Shown: piece after piece, positions 1 to 6,561 of the stretch
Position numbering within the stretch: the first letter of the stretch is position 1
How the letters are laid out: each line of letters opens with the position of its first letter
Assembly (NCBI GenBank): GCA_964475735.1
Contig: CAYYYI010000076.1
Location: 1 to 12,122 of the forward strand
Length of the DNA: 12,122 nt
Reading direction: 5' to 3'
Source of the DNA: UCB2 sp964475735
GTDB taxonomy: Bacteria > Chloroflexota > Dehalococcoidia > Tepidiformales > Tepidiformaceae
Notes under the pieces: model-generated
Databases searched by the model: none
The model's input: only the letters and a program-made list of their open reading frames with translations
What the model was told of the DNA's origin: nothing
Position numbers and translations under genes: made by a program

Positions 1-9
1 GGTTCTCAT
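1..9 (-). CDS. Start of a further gene in the ABC operon (partial, 3 codons visible)
   Basis: On the minus strand an ATG (9..7) overlaps the TGA stop of the permease gene (8..6) as ATGA. This is the same overlap that joins the ATPase and permease genes upstream. A Shine-Dalgarno-like AGGTGAGG lies just before it, with 7 nt between GAGG and the ATG. Only Met-Arg-Thr is visible, so the product cannot be named. In comparable operons a second permease or a regulator often follows, but that is inference. Confidence 0.45.
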
Positions 10-875
10 GCCGCGTCCTCACCTGCCATTGTAGCGGCCCGGCCCGGGAGGACGCGGCGAACGAGGCCGCGGAGGGTCCACCCGCGGCCACCTGTCGCGA
101 TATCTCGCCGCTCGAAGGCGATGACGGTCAGAACCAGAAGGACGCCCGCCACCACCAGCAGCCCCCCGGCCCGCAGTGGCTCGAACCCGTGCACCAGCAC
201 GTACGAGCCATCTGCCCAGTAGAACGGCGAGAGCTTCCGCGGGACTTCGAGGACGTCGACCACTGCGCCGATCGTGTTAAGGAAGTACGCGGCGACCACC
301 GCGCCGATGCAGACTACCGCCGCCGCGCCCCGCCCCGGCAAAGCCGCGCTACCCCACATCGCAAGCGCCATGTAGAGCAGCGTCACCGGGAGCATGTTCA
401 GGAGCGCCGCGACGATGCGAACGATGCTGATGTCGAAATCGACGAGCAACATGCCGAGCAGGAACCCGGGGAACGAAAGCAGCGTCGCGACGAGGAGCGC
501 AAGCGAGAGCCCGGCCGCCTTCTCCAGCACGAGCCTCCGCCGCGTGACCGGCTGAGCGAGAAGCAGGTCAAGGGTCCCGGCGGCTTCCTCGCCGGCCAGC
601 GTGCCGGTGCCGCCGATGATCGCCACGGTGATGAGGAGCAACGGGATCCAGGAGAAGAACTCGGCCGCCAGGAACCCTTCGGGCGAGGAGTAGGTGCCGG
701 CCTCGCCCAGGAAGCCTTCGTAGAAGCCGATGTCATCGAAGTTCGCCAGCGTGTCTTCAAACTGCGGGTAGAGCACCACTACAAAGGCCGCCATCAGGAA
801 CATGACCACCGTCACGGCGACGGTCGATGTCTGCACCTCACGAAGGGTCTTGCGCAGCAAGCCGTAGCGCCTCAT
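6..875 (-). CDS. ABC-2 type transporter permease
   Basis: This is the 289-aa integral membrane subunit of an ABC exporter, pairing with the ATPase encoded immediately upstream. About six hydrophobic segments are visible, near residues 20-37, 73-91, 121-144, 152-174, 184-206 and 236-253. The cytoplasmic stretch GEEAAGTLDLLLAQPVTRRR (96-114) matches the characteristic ABC-2 permease motif (GE-GT-LL--P-sR) after the second helix, which is thought to contact the ATPase. The ATG at 875 overlaps the ATPase stop codon by 4 nt (ATGA), so translation is probably coupled. The stop in turn overlaps the start of another gene at the left edge. The substrate cannot be read from the sequence; relatives are annotated as drug, antibiotic or lipid exporters. 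Family assignment is secure, specificity unknown. Confidence 0.9.
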   Translation of the reverse strand: MRRYGLLRKTLREVQTSTVAVTVVMFLMAAFVVVLYPQFEDTLANFDDIGFYEGFLGEAGTYSSPEGFLAAEFFSWIPLLLITVAIIGGTGTLAGEEAAGTLDLLLAQPVTRRRLVLEKAAGLSLALLVATLLSFPGFLLGMLLVDFDISIVRIVAALLNMLPVTLLYMALAMWGSAALPGRGAAAVVCIGAVVAAYFLNTIGAVVDVLEVPRKLSPFYWADGSYVLVHGFEPLRAGGLLVVAGVLLVLTVIAFERRDIATGGRGWTLRGLVRRVLPGRAATMAGEDAA

Positions 876-1768
876 GGCCGCGCCTCCTCGTAGAACCCGA
901 GCAGGATCTCGTCGAGCGAAGGCTGCTGCGTGCGCAAGTCGGCCACGTGGTAGGGCGCAAGCGCCTTCAGGAGCCCATCGATCTCGCCCGCCACTTCGAA
1001 CTCGGCCGTGGAACGCTCGCGGCGGATCTCACGGACGCCGGGCAGGTTGAAGGCATCGGCCGGGGGCGTGCCATCCGCGAAGCTCACCTCCACGTGGCGG
1101 AACTGGCGAGCTTTCAGCCCGGCGACAGGCTCCACAGCCACCAGCTTCCCCGCGCGGAGGATGCCTACCCGCTCGCATACCTGGTCCACCTCGCTCATCA
1201 CGTGGGAGGAGAAGAAGACGGCCGTTCCCCGCCCTGCCTCCTCCCGCAGGATCTCCCAGACCGTGTGTTGCACGATCGGGTCGAGACCCGAAGTGGGCTC
1301 ATCGAGCAGGAGCACGGGCGGCCGCGCGACCAGGGCGAGCAGAAGGCCCAACTTCTGCCGGTTGCCCTTGGAAAGGCTCCCGGCGGGCTTCTCGAGGTCG
1401 AGGTCCAGCCGCTCTGCGACGCCCAGCGCGAAGCCGCGGTCGACCGGCGCCTTGCGCAGCCCGGCCATGAGGCCAGCCATCTCGCGCCCACGGAGCCCCG
1501 GGTAGAGGCGCAGATCGCCCGGCAGGTAGCCCGTGCTCGCGCGCACCGCCACCGATTGCCGCTGACAGTCCATCCCGAGGACGCTGGCGCGCCCGGCTGT
1601 CGGGCGGATGAGGTCCAGCAGGAGCCGGATAGTCGTGCTCTTGCCTGCGCCGTTCGGCCCGAGAAAGCCGAAGATCTCCCCGCGTTCCACGCGGAGGTTG
1701 AGGCCGTCCAGGGCCAGGGTGGCCCCGTAGGTCTTACTCAACCCTGCGGTCAGGATCGCCGGCTCCAC
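872..1768 (-). CDS. ABC transporter ATP-binding protein (CcmA-like, exporter ATPase)
   Basis: This is the nucleotide-binding subunit (298 aa from this start) that powers the adjacent permease. Residues from the chosen start: Walker A GPNGAGKST (37-45), signature LSKGN (a common variant of LSGGQ in this subgroup, about 132-136), Walker B PVLLLDEP (151-158) with catalytic Glu157, D-loop SGLD, and switch His189. A C-terminal extension of about 90 residues resembles the DUF4162 region of such ATPases. The usual Q-loop glutamine is not obvious: the position reads GYLPGDLRLYP. The start is ambiguous. GTG at 1768 gives a normal N-terminus and lies 6 nt after a -10-like TACTAT; GTG at 1783 would add five residues (VYYRP). 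Neither has a Shine-Dalgarno sequence. The gene is first in the operon and overlaps the permease gene by 4 nt. Confidence 0.92.
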   Translation of the reverse strand: MEPAILTAGLSKTYGATLALDGLNLRVERGEIFGFLGPNGAGKSTTIRLLLDLIRPTAGRASVLGMDCQRQSVAVRASTGYLPGDLRLYPGLRGREMAGLMAGLRKAPVDRGFALGVAERLDLDLEKPAGSLSKGNRQKLGLLLALVARPPVLLLDEPTSGLDPIVQHTVWEILREEAGRGTAVFFSSHVMSEVDQVCERVGILRAGKLVAVEPVAGLKARQFRHVEVSFADGTPPADAFNLPGVREIRRERSTAEFEVAGEIDGLLKALAPYHVADLRTQQPSLDEILLGFYEEARP

Positions 1769-1774
1769 GGGCCG

Positions 1775-1804
1775 ATAGTACACACACCCGGGGCGCGCCG
1801 CGAA
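1775..1804 (-). promoter_or_regulatory. Putative promoter of the ABC operon (possibly leaderless)
   Basis: On the minus strand TACTAT (1780..1775; 5 of 6 match to TATAAT) ends exactly 6 nt before the GTG at 1768. A weak -35-like TTCGCG lies 18 nt upstream (1804..1799). There is no Shine-Dalgarno sequence, so transcription may begin at or next to the start codon. It sits just beyond the terminator-like hairpin that follows rlmB. Prediction only. Confidence 0.35.
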
Positions 1805-1809
1805 GGACC

Positions 1810-1835
1810 AAACGGGCCCGGCGGTACTGGCCCGT
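1810..1835 (-). terminator. Terminator-like hairpin after rlmB
   Basis: A 7-bp perfect stem (ACGGGCC at 1812-1818 with GGCCCGT at 1829-1835, 10-nt loop) lies 8 nt past the rlmB stop. On the minus strand it runs into only three T residues, so it is a weak intrinsic terminator at best. Its place between rlmB and a separate promoter for the ABC operon fits termination. Confidence 0.4.
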
Positions 1836-1843
1836 CGTCCGCC

Positions 1844-2614
1844 TCAGCCCTGCCCGCCCCACTGCCGCTTCCAGAGGTAAGCCAACGCGCCGAAGGCCAC
1901 GCTCACATTCAGGGACTCGACGCGCAGGTCCATCGGCAAAGCGACCTGGAGATCGCTCAGATCGAGAAGCAGGCGGCCGACGCCCTCGCCCTCGCTCCCG
2001 AGGATGAGCGCCGCGCGCTTCGGCCAGTCGAACGAGGTCGCGGGTTCGGCCCCTTCGCCCGCAGCCGCCGCCACTACCCAGTAGCCGGCATCCTTCAGGT
2101 TGCGGACGGCCTGCGCCAGGTTCGAAGGCGCCGCCACTGGGGCAATGAAGCTCAGCCCCGCGCTCGCCCGGTGCACGCCCGGGGTGAGCGACGCCCCACG
2201 CCGATGGGGAAGGATGATGGCGTCGACGCCCACGGCCACGGCCGTTCGCAGCACGGCGCCTACGTTCTGGGGGTCGGTCACGCTGTCTAGCAGCACCACC
2301 AGAGAAGCGCGCGATTGGTCGCGCGTCACGGCTGCCATGTCCACTGGCTCCAGCGCCTTCAGGCGCACGAGCACCCCCTGGTGCACCCCCGAGGCGGTCA
2401 GTTCGTCGAGCCTTCGCTCATCGACGGCGCTGACCGGCAGACCCGCCTCGCCGGCGCGCTCCACGAGCGCCAGTACCCGTTCGTTGCGGGTCTCGCGGAG
2501 GTACATCAGGGAGCGCGCAGCGCCGTGTTCGAGGGCCATGGCGCATGGGTTGATGCCAAAGGCCAGGTCGTCGGGTGTGGCGTTCGGTTTCGGACGGGGC
2601 ATGGCGAAGGACAC
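1844..2614 (-). CDS. rlmB: 23S rRNA 2'-O-methyltransferase, RlmB/TrmH (SpoU) family
   Basis: This SAM-dependent SPOUT methyltransferase transfers a methyl group to a ribose 2'-OH; the family member RlmB modifies G2251 in the peptidyl-transferase region of 23S rRNA. All three SpoU motifs are visible, numbered from GTG at 2614: motif 1 LLDSVTDPQNVGAVLRTA (108-125, with Asn117 and Arg123), motif 2 ILGSEGEGV (204-212), and motif 3 around 226-237 (LPM, then ESLNVSVA, with the knot-forming Asn236). The N-terminal FGINPCAMAL (19-28) and the roughly 80-residue region after it match the substrate-binding domain of RlmB. The length of 256 aa is normal. GTG at 2614 is the most upstream possible start (an in-frame stop lies just before), and ATG at 2602 is an equally plausible one; neither has a clear ribosome binding site. 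The exact target (RlmB versus another TrmH paralogue) is not proven. Confidence 0.88.
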   Translation of the reverse strand: MSFAMPRPKPNATPDDLAFGINPCAMALEHGAARSLMYLRETRNERVLALVERAGEAGLPVSAVDERRLDELTASGVHQGVLVRLKALEPVDMAAVTRDQSRASLVVLLDSVTDPQNVGAVLRTAVAVGVDAIILPHRRGASLTPGVHRASAGLSFIAPVAAPSNLAQAVRNLKDAGYWVVAAAAGEGAEPATSFDWPKRAALILGSEGEGVGRLLLDLSDLQVALPMDLRVESLNVSVAFGALAYLWKRQWGGQG

Positions 2615-2702
2615 CGGTTCTGCGCGAGGCTGCCGTCATTCTGGGGGCTTCGTCCCGCGCGCGCATCTTTACCAACGGGACACTATTTGCCCGGATCTTT
2701 CC

Positions 2703-2731
2703 TCGCACCAAACCGGGTGCGACCGTACACT
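2703..2731 (+). promoter_or_regulatory. Putative promoter with operator-like palindrome before the lipoprotein operon
   Basis: A perfect 7-bp inverted repeat, TCGCACC (2703-2709) and GGTGCGA (2716-2722) with a 6-nt spacer, lies 3 nt upstream of a -10-like TACACT (2726-2731). It therefore covers the expected -35 region, where no good -35 hexamer is seen. The ATG of the first lipoprotein gene is 27 nt further on. The layout suggests a regulator-binding site, either an activator replacing a weak -35 or a repressor. The divergent rlmB start is about 90 nt away. Confidence 0.35.
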
Positions 2732-2758
2732 CAGGCCACCAACCACCCCGGAGCAGAC

Positions 2759-3541
2759 ATGGTTCGCAGGCTTGCGCTGGCCCTCTGTGCCTGCACGCTT
2801 CTCCCCCTCCTGGCCGTCGCGTGCGGCGATGATGACGACGGCTCCGCCGCCCCGGCCACTGGGGACTCGACCCCGGCCGGCCCGGCGAAGACGATTACCT
2901 CCGGCGACTCGAAGTCCGAACCGCAGCTGACCGTGCCGGCGAGCCGCTTCGCGATCAGCGTTGACGACATGGGCATCGACCCTTCGACCGGCAACGCCGC
3001 CTACATGACCGACCTGAAGGCCACCTACGTCCTCGACGCCGCGAGCTATGGGAAGACGAGCATCTTCCCCTCACCGGCCGAGGGAGAGAAGACCCTAAAC
3101 CAGTGGGGCTACCTCGGCGGCTACGAGACCGGCCTCATCCCGGAAGGGCGCGACACGGCCGTTCTGAACGGCGCCTTCTACATCAACGTTGAGGTCCATC
3201 TCTTTTCGTCGATCGACGGGGCCAAAAAGGCGTACGACAACTTCGAGTCCAGGCTGAGAGCGTCGGGCCGCGGCAACTTCATCCCCGCGCAGACGGTGGG
3301 CAACAAATCGAGCACGTGGACGCTCACAGAGGGCAAGGTGGGCACATCAACCGTGAGCCGCGTCTACCACCAGACTGTCCTCCGGCGAGGGAACCTGGTC
3401 GCGGTTGTGCTCACAAGCGGGGCCGAAGGCTTCATGAAGGTCGACACCGTGCGTTCGATGGCCGAGATCATCGACCAGAAGGCCCTCGGGCAGAAGGCGG
3501 CCATAGAGCCGACACCCATACCGAAGGCGCCCGGCCAGTGA
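2759..3541 (+). CDS. Lipoprotein of unknown function, first tandem copy
   Basis: This is a 260-aa predicted lipoprotein. The signal peptide has Arg3-Arg4, a hydrophobic core and the lipobox LAVA-Cys22, so the mature protein would be lipid-anchored outside the cytoplasm. An acidic, Pro/Ala-rich linker (about 23-60) leads to a globular domain (about 65-245) with no motif that I recognise. The start is ATG at 2759, preceded by GGAG (2750-2753) at 5 nt; the frame stays open far upstream, but that part is antisense to rlmB. The next gene encodes a paralogue of the same length: shared landmarks include QWG (115-117), GAK-A (154-158), VYH (202-204), RRGNL (209-213), GA--FM (221-226) and EPTP (250-253). 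It is probably the first gene of an operon with that paralogue and a secreted protease. A ligand-binding or envelope role is possible but unsupported. Confidence 0.85.
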   Translation: MVRRLALALCACTLLPLLAVACGDDDDGSAAPATGDSTPAGPAKTITSGDSKSEPQLTVPASRFAISVDDMGIDPSTGNAAYMTDLKATYVLDAASYGKTSIFPSPAEGEKTLNQWGYLGGYETGLIPEGRDTAVLNGAFYINVEVHLFSSIDGAKKAYDNFESRLRASGRGNFIPAQTVGNKSSTWTLTEGKVGTSTVSRVYHQTVLRRGNLVAVVLTSGAEGFMKVDTVRSMAEIIDQKALGQKAAIEPTPIPKAPGQ

Positions 3542-3555
3542 GCGGTTCGCGAACC
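3538..3555 (+). repeat. Junction repeat, copy 1 (after first lipoprotein gene)
   Basis: GTGAGCGGTT, containing the TGA stop codon, followed by CGCGAACC recurs at the end of the second lipoprotein gene (4335-4352) as the same first 10 nt followed by ACGCAAAC. It looks like a footprint of the tandem duplication. In this copy the sequence 3544-3555 is also a perfect 12-bp palindrome (GGTTCGCGAACC) that abuts the ATG at 3556. Confidence 0.6.
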
Positions 3556-4338
3556 ATGGGGCGGCGATCGGCGCTTGCTCTCTTTGGCGGGGCGGGGGCA
3601 ACCATTCTGCTCGCGGCCTGCGGCAACGGCTCCAGCGAAACGGCGAAAAACGCAGCCACGCTCGCGGCAGGGGGAAACAACACGCCGGTCTCGGGATCCA
3701 GCACGGGCGGCGTCGAAGGCGGGCCGGAACCGTTGCTCTCGGGCCCGGCTGCGAAATACTCGCCCTCGCAGGACGAGCTCGCCGGCGCCTACAAGGTCGC
3801 ACCCAACGAGACCTTTGGCATGAGCCTCGATACGTACGCGGCCAGCACCTTCTTCCCCGGAACCACCGAGGGGAAGGAACTCGCGACACAGTGGGGCTTC
3901 GGTGAGGGCTACCAGGTCACGCTCGAGCCCGACGGCCTCCTCGCCGGGGTGCTCAAGGGCGGCTACTACGTGATCGCCGAGTTCTACCTCTTCGGCAACC
4001 AGGCAGGGGCGAAATCGGCATTCGACTACTACAAGTCGCGCTACGATTCCACAGCCGGGTCCGAATCAGTGGCCACAAAGGGGCTCGCGAACCAGTCGGG
4101 CGCGTGGCAGCTGGTCAAAGGTCCGGTTGGCACCTCGAGCCTCGTGGGGGTCTACCACCGTTTCCTTTTCCGGCGAGGGAACCTGCTGGCGAGCGTGCAG
4201 ACCTACGGCGCCCAGCCCTTCATGGCCATAGACAAAGCGCGTGACATCGCGGTTATCATCGACGAGCGGGCACTTGGCACACGCCAGGCTACGGAACCCA
4301 CTCCGGCCGGGACCGCCGTTCCGGGATTGCCGAGGTGA
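3556..4338 (+). CDS. Lipoprotein of unknown function, second tandem copy (Tat-like signal)
   Basis: This 260-aa predicted lipoprotein is paralogous to the preceding gene product. The N-terminus GRRSALALF followed by a hydrophobic stretch and the lipobox LLAA-Cys22 resembles a twin-arginine lipoprotein signal, although a Sec signal is possible. A Gly/Ser/Thr-rich linker (about 23-65) leads to a domain of about 170 residues. Landmarks shared with the first copy: FFPGTTEG (99-106), QWG (112-114), GAK-A (151-155), VYH (199-201), RRGNL (206-210), FM--D (222-226), IIDERALG (234-241) and EPTP (247-250). ATG at 3556 puts both the double Arg and the lipobox Cys at the same residue numbers as in the paralogue, which supports it over the in-frame GTG at 3538 that overlaps the upstream stop. 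No clear Shine-Dalgarno precedes the ATG, so translation is probably coupled to the gene 14 nt upstream. Function unknown. Confidence 0.84.
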   Translation: MGRRSALALFGGAGATILLAACGNGSSETAKNAATLAAGGNNTPVSGSSTGGVEGGPEPLLSGPAAKYSPSQDELAGAYKVAPNETFGMSLDTYAASTFFPGTTEGKELATQWGFGEGYQVTLEPDGLLAGVLKGGYYVIAEFYLFGNQAGAKSAFDYYKSRYDSTAGSESVATKGLANQSGAWQLVKGPVGTSSLVGVYHRFLFRRGNLLASVQTYGAQPFMAIDKARDIAVIIDERALGTRQATEPTPAGTAVPGLPR

Positions 4339-4352
4339 GCGGTTACGCAAAC
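4335..4352 (+). repeat. Junction repeat, copy 2 (after second lipoprotein gene)
   Basis: This copy begins with the same GTGAGCGGTT as position 3538, including the stop codon, followed by ACGCAAAC. It marks the downstream edge of the tandem duplication. It leads directly into the ribosome binding site of the protease gene. Confidence 0.6.
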
Positions 4353-4360
4353 GGGAGGGA
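4353..4360 (+). promoter_or_regulatory. Ribosome binding site deciding the GTG start of the S8 protease
   Basis: GGGAGGGA, with core GGAGG at 4354-4358, lies 4 nt before GTG 4363. It is about 20 nt from the alternative in-frame ATG at 4378, so the GTG is favoured. Confidence 0.65.
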
Positions 4361-4362
4361 AC

Positions 4363-6552
4363 GTGCAGAAGCGATGGATGGGCCTCCTCCTCTGCTTCCT
4401 TGTCGCGGCAGCGATACCAACACCCGGCCGGGCTGAAGAACCCGCCCCGGGCAGCGCAGGTTGGGTGATCGTCCAGTACGCCCCCGAACCCGGTGCGGCC
4501 ATGGCCGCGGCAACAGCCTCCGAGGCGCCGCTCTCCAGCAGTTATCAGGTCATTCCCGTGCCGCGCGACATGACCGCGGAGGAATTTGCGGCCGTGCTGC
4601 GCCTCGACCCGGCCGTGGCTTCCGCACAGCCCGACGCGCCGGTCTTCGCCGCCGCCACCCCTGACGATCCGTACTACACCACCGAGCAGGCGAGCTACCT
4701 CGGCCAGATCGGTGCTCCGGCGGCGTGGGAAATAGCCACCGGCAACAACACCATCGTCGTCGCTGTGCTCGATACCGGCCTGGACCTCGGCCACGAGGAC
4801 TTCGCCGGGCGCCTCTGGGAAAATACGGCGGACGCCAACAGCAACGGCATCGATGACGACGGCAACGGCTGCATCGACGACCGCTACGGGTGCCGCTTCA
4901 TAAACCTGGACAAGAACCGCGAGCGCGACTGCGGCTACACCTCAAGCGAGCGCACGGGGGCAGTGCTCGACGACCATGGCAAGCCCGGGGCCGCCAGCCA
5001 CAGCCACGGGACCATGGTTTCGGGCATCATCGCTGCCGCGGGCAACAACGGTAAGGGCGTGACCGGCGTCGCCTGGAACGTGAAGGTCATGACCGTGAAG
5101 GTGCTCGATTGCGGCACCCTCGCCCACGGCGGCCTTCCTTCGGGCGAAATGTTCAACGTCGCCGAGGGCATCCGATACGCGCAGCGGATGGGCGCTCACA
5201 TCATCAACTTGAGCCTCGCCAGCGCCCCCGGCGACCAGAAAGCCGACAACCCCGCCCTGCGGGAAGCGATCCAATCGGCGCAGAACCAGGGGATTCTCAT
5301 CGTCACGGCAGCGGGCAACCATGGCTCCAACCCCGGCCAGCCGGGGCCGGGGTACCCTGCCGCCTACACCCAGTACCAGAACGTCGTCGCCGTCGGCGCA
5401 TCAGACAACCTGGCGGGGAACACCTGGGCCTCGTACAGCGCCTACGGCCCCGCGCTCGACTTCGCCGCGCCCGGGAACGGCATTGCCAGCACCACGCGCA
5501 CGGCCTTCGGCGCCTATGGGCGGGACAAGGGCACCAGCTATTCGACGCCGCTGGTCACGGGCATGTTCGCGCTCATGATGGTGCGGAACTCCGGGCTCTC
5601 CTTCGCTGAGTACCTGCAGATTGCCGCAGCGGCGGCCACACCTGCCCCACCCGCAGGCCACGGGCAGAACTGGGCGGGTTCCGGCATCATCAACATCGGT
5701 GGGGCGCTTGCGCGCGTCCCGATGGCCGTCACCGGCAGCCCCATGCACAACTGGAAAGACCTTCCGCCGGGAACCCAGGTCCGCGCCACCATCGACGGCT
5801 CGGAATGCGGCAGCGCCACGTCCTTCGGGTTCGGGCCGGTAACGCGGTTCGTCCTGCGCGTGAAGGCCGCCGCGGAAACGGCCGGGTGCGGCGCCCCGGG
5901 CAAGAATGTGCAGCTGCACTTCGGCGGCACGCCGGCGACCCCCACACTTCCGTGGGGCGGCCTCAACGTTGACCTGTCGTTCATCAACAAGGACGTGAGC
6001 GCCGTCTCTCCCGACCCGGGGGCCATCGTGGTGCAGCCTCTGAACAACTCGTGGAGCAACATCGCCCACCTCGATTCCGGCGGCCAGCTGCCGAACGCGC
6101 TTTCGTACCTGCCGAACAACTGGGTCGCAGCAATGAAGTGGACCCCGGGCAGTCCCGGAGCCAGCGGCCCCGGCAGCTTCCTGGTGGCGGCGCGAACGGC
6201 CCCTGCCTACGTGAGCAACTGGCCCTCAATTCAGCGGTACGAAGCGCTCTGGATCGACGCCGTGGCTGCCAACGTCGCCACCCTCAACCCCGATCCCGCT
6301 CCGGGGCGAACGGTGGAGCTCCAGCCGGGGTGGAACAACGTGGTCTACACCGGGACCAGCCGCTCTGTCGCCGACGCGCTAACCAGCATCGAAGGCAAGT
6401 ACACGCAGGTCATGCAGTTCGACAACGCCTCCGGAACCTGGCTTTCCTACCTCCCCGGCCGATCGCGATATCTGAACGACCTCGGCGGCCTTCTGAAGCT
6501 GCAGGTTTACTGGCTACTCGTCACCGAGCCGGTCACTCTCACGATGAATTGA
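4363..6552 (+). CDS. Secreted S8 family (subtilisin-like) serine protease with C-terminal repeats
   Basis: This is a 729-aa exported endopeptidase. A signal peptide ends near residue 25 (GRA-EE). Residues 32-98 look like an inhibitor/propeptide domain ending in AQPDAPVFAAA. The catalytic domain spans about 100-455: Asp137 in AVLDTG, His215 in SHSHGTMVSG, oxyanion-hole Asn319 in TAAGNHG, and nucleophile Ser392 in GTSYSTP. The acidic insert NSNGIDDDGNGCIDD (159-173) is typical of many S8 proteases and may bind calcium. Cys170, Cys177, Cys190 and Cys250 could form disulfides. The C-terminus holds two degenerate copies of one domain (about 555-642 and 649-729), with features such as GWNNV, a DAL/NAL helix, a YLN-L or YEALW segment and a final beta strand. 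The gene starts 24 nt after the second lipoprotein gene and probably belongs to its operon. The substrate is unknown. Confidence 0.93.
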   Translation: MQKRWMGLLLCFLVAAAIPTPGRAEEPAPGSAGWVIVQYAPEPGAAMAAATASEAPLSSSYQVIPVPRDMTAEEFAAVLRLDPAVASAQPDAPVFAAATPDDPYYTTEQASYLGQIGAPAAWEIATGNNTIVVAVLDTGLDLGHEDFAGRLWENTADANSNGIDDDGNGCIDDRYGCRFINLDKNRERDCGYTSSERTGAVLDDHGKPGAASHSHGTMVSGIIAAAGNNGKGVTGVAWNVKVMTVKVLDCGTLAHGGLPSGEMFNVAEGIRYAQRMGAHIINLSLASAPGDQKADNPALREAIQSAQNQGILIVTAAGNHGSNPGQPGPGYPAAYTQYQNVVAVGASDNLAGNTWASYSAYGPALDFAAPGNGIASTTRTAFGAYGRDKGTSYSTPLVTGMFALMMVRNSGLSFAEYLQIAAAAATPAPPAGHGQNWAGSGIINIGGALARVPMAVTGSPMHNWKDLPPGTQVRATIDGSECGSATSFGFGPVTRFVLRVKAAAETAGCGAPGKNVQLHFGGTPATPTLPWGGLNVDLSFINKDVSAVSPDPGAIVVQPLNNSWSNIAHLDSGGQLPNALSYLPNNWVAAMKWTPGSPGASGPGSFLVAARTAPAYVSNWPSIQRYEALWIDAVAANVATLNPDPAPGRTVELQPGWNNVVYTGTSRSVADALTSIEGKYTQVMQFDNASGTWLSYLPGRSRYLNDLGGLLKLQVYWLLVTEPVTLTMN
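6027..6549 (+). repeat. Degenerate internal domain duplication in the S8 protease C-terminus
   Basis: Two protein-level repeats are visible. Copy A (about residues 555-642) contains NSWSNIAHL, LPNALSYL, VAAMKW, SFLVAA, IQRYEALWIDA and ATL. Copy B (about 649-729) contains PGWNNVVYT, VADALTSI, TQVMQFD, WLSYLPG, YLNDLGGLL, VYWLLVT and VTLTM. The order and spacing of the hydrophobic landmarks agree. DNA identity is low, so the duplication is old. A surface-binding or anchoring role would be typical, but this is inference. Confidence 0.55.
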
Positions 6553-6561
6553 GCCAGGGGC

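Noticed and set aside
827..2290. Long plus-strand open frame (487 codons) opposite the ABC ATPase and rlmB
   Set aside because: It is antisense to two well-supported genes, its translation is rich in His/Arg/Gln/Pro with no domain, and such frames are expected in GC-rich DNA.
2418..2711. Minus-strand frame in the rlmB upstream region
   Set aside because: It overlaps rlmB in another frame, has no recognisable protein features, and its start lies inside the operator-like repeat.
3538..3555. GTG 3538 as start of the second lipoprotein (GTGA overlap)
   Set aside because: The same GTGAGCGGTT occurs after the second gene, where it is not a start, and ATG 3556 aligns the Arg pair and lipobox Cys exactly with the paralogue. 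It cannot be fully excluded.
4066..4794. Minus-strand frame across the lipoprotein/protease junction
   Set aside because: It is antisense to two genes with signal peptides and conserved motifs; its composition is that of a shadow frame.
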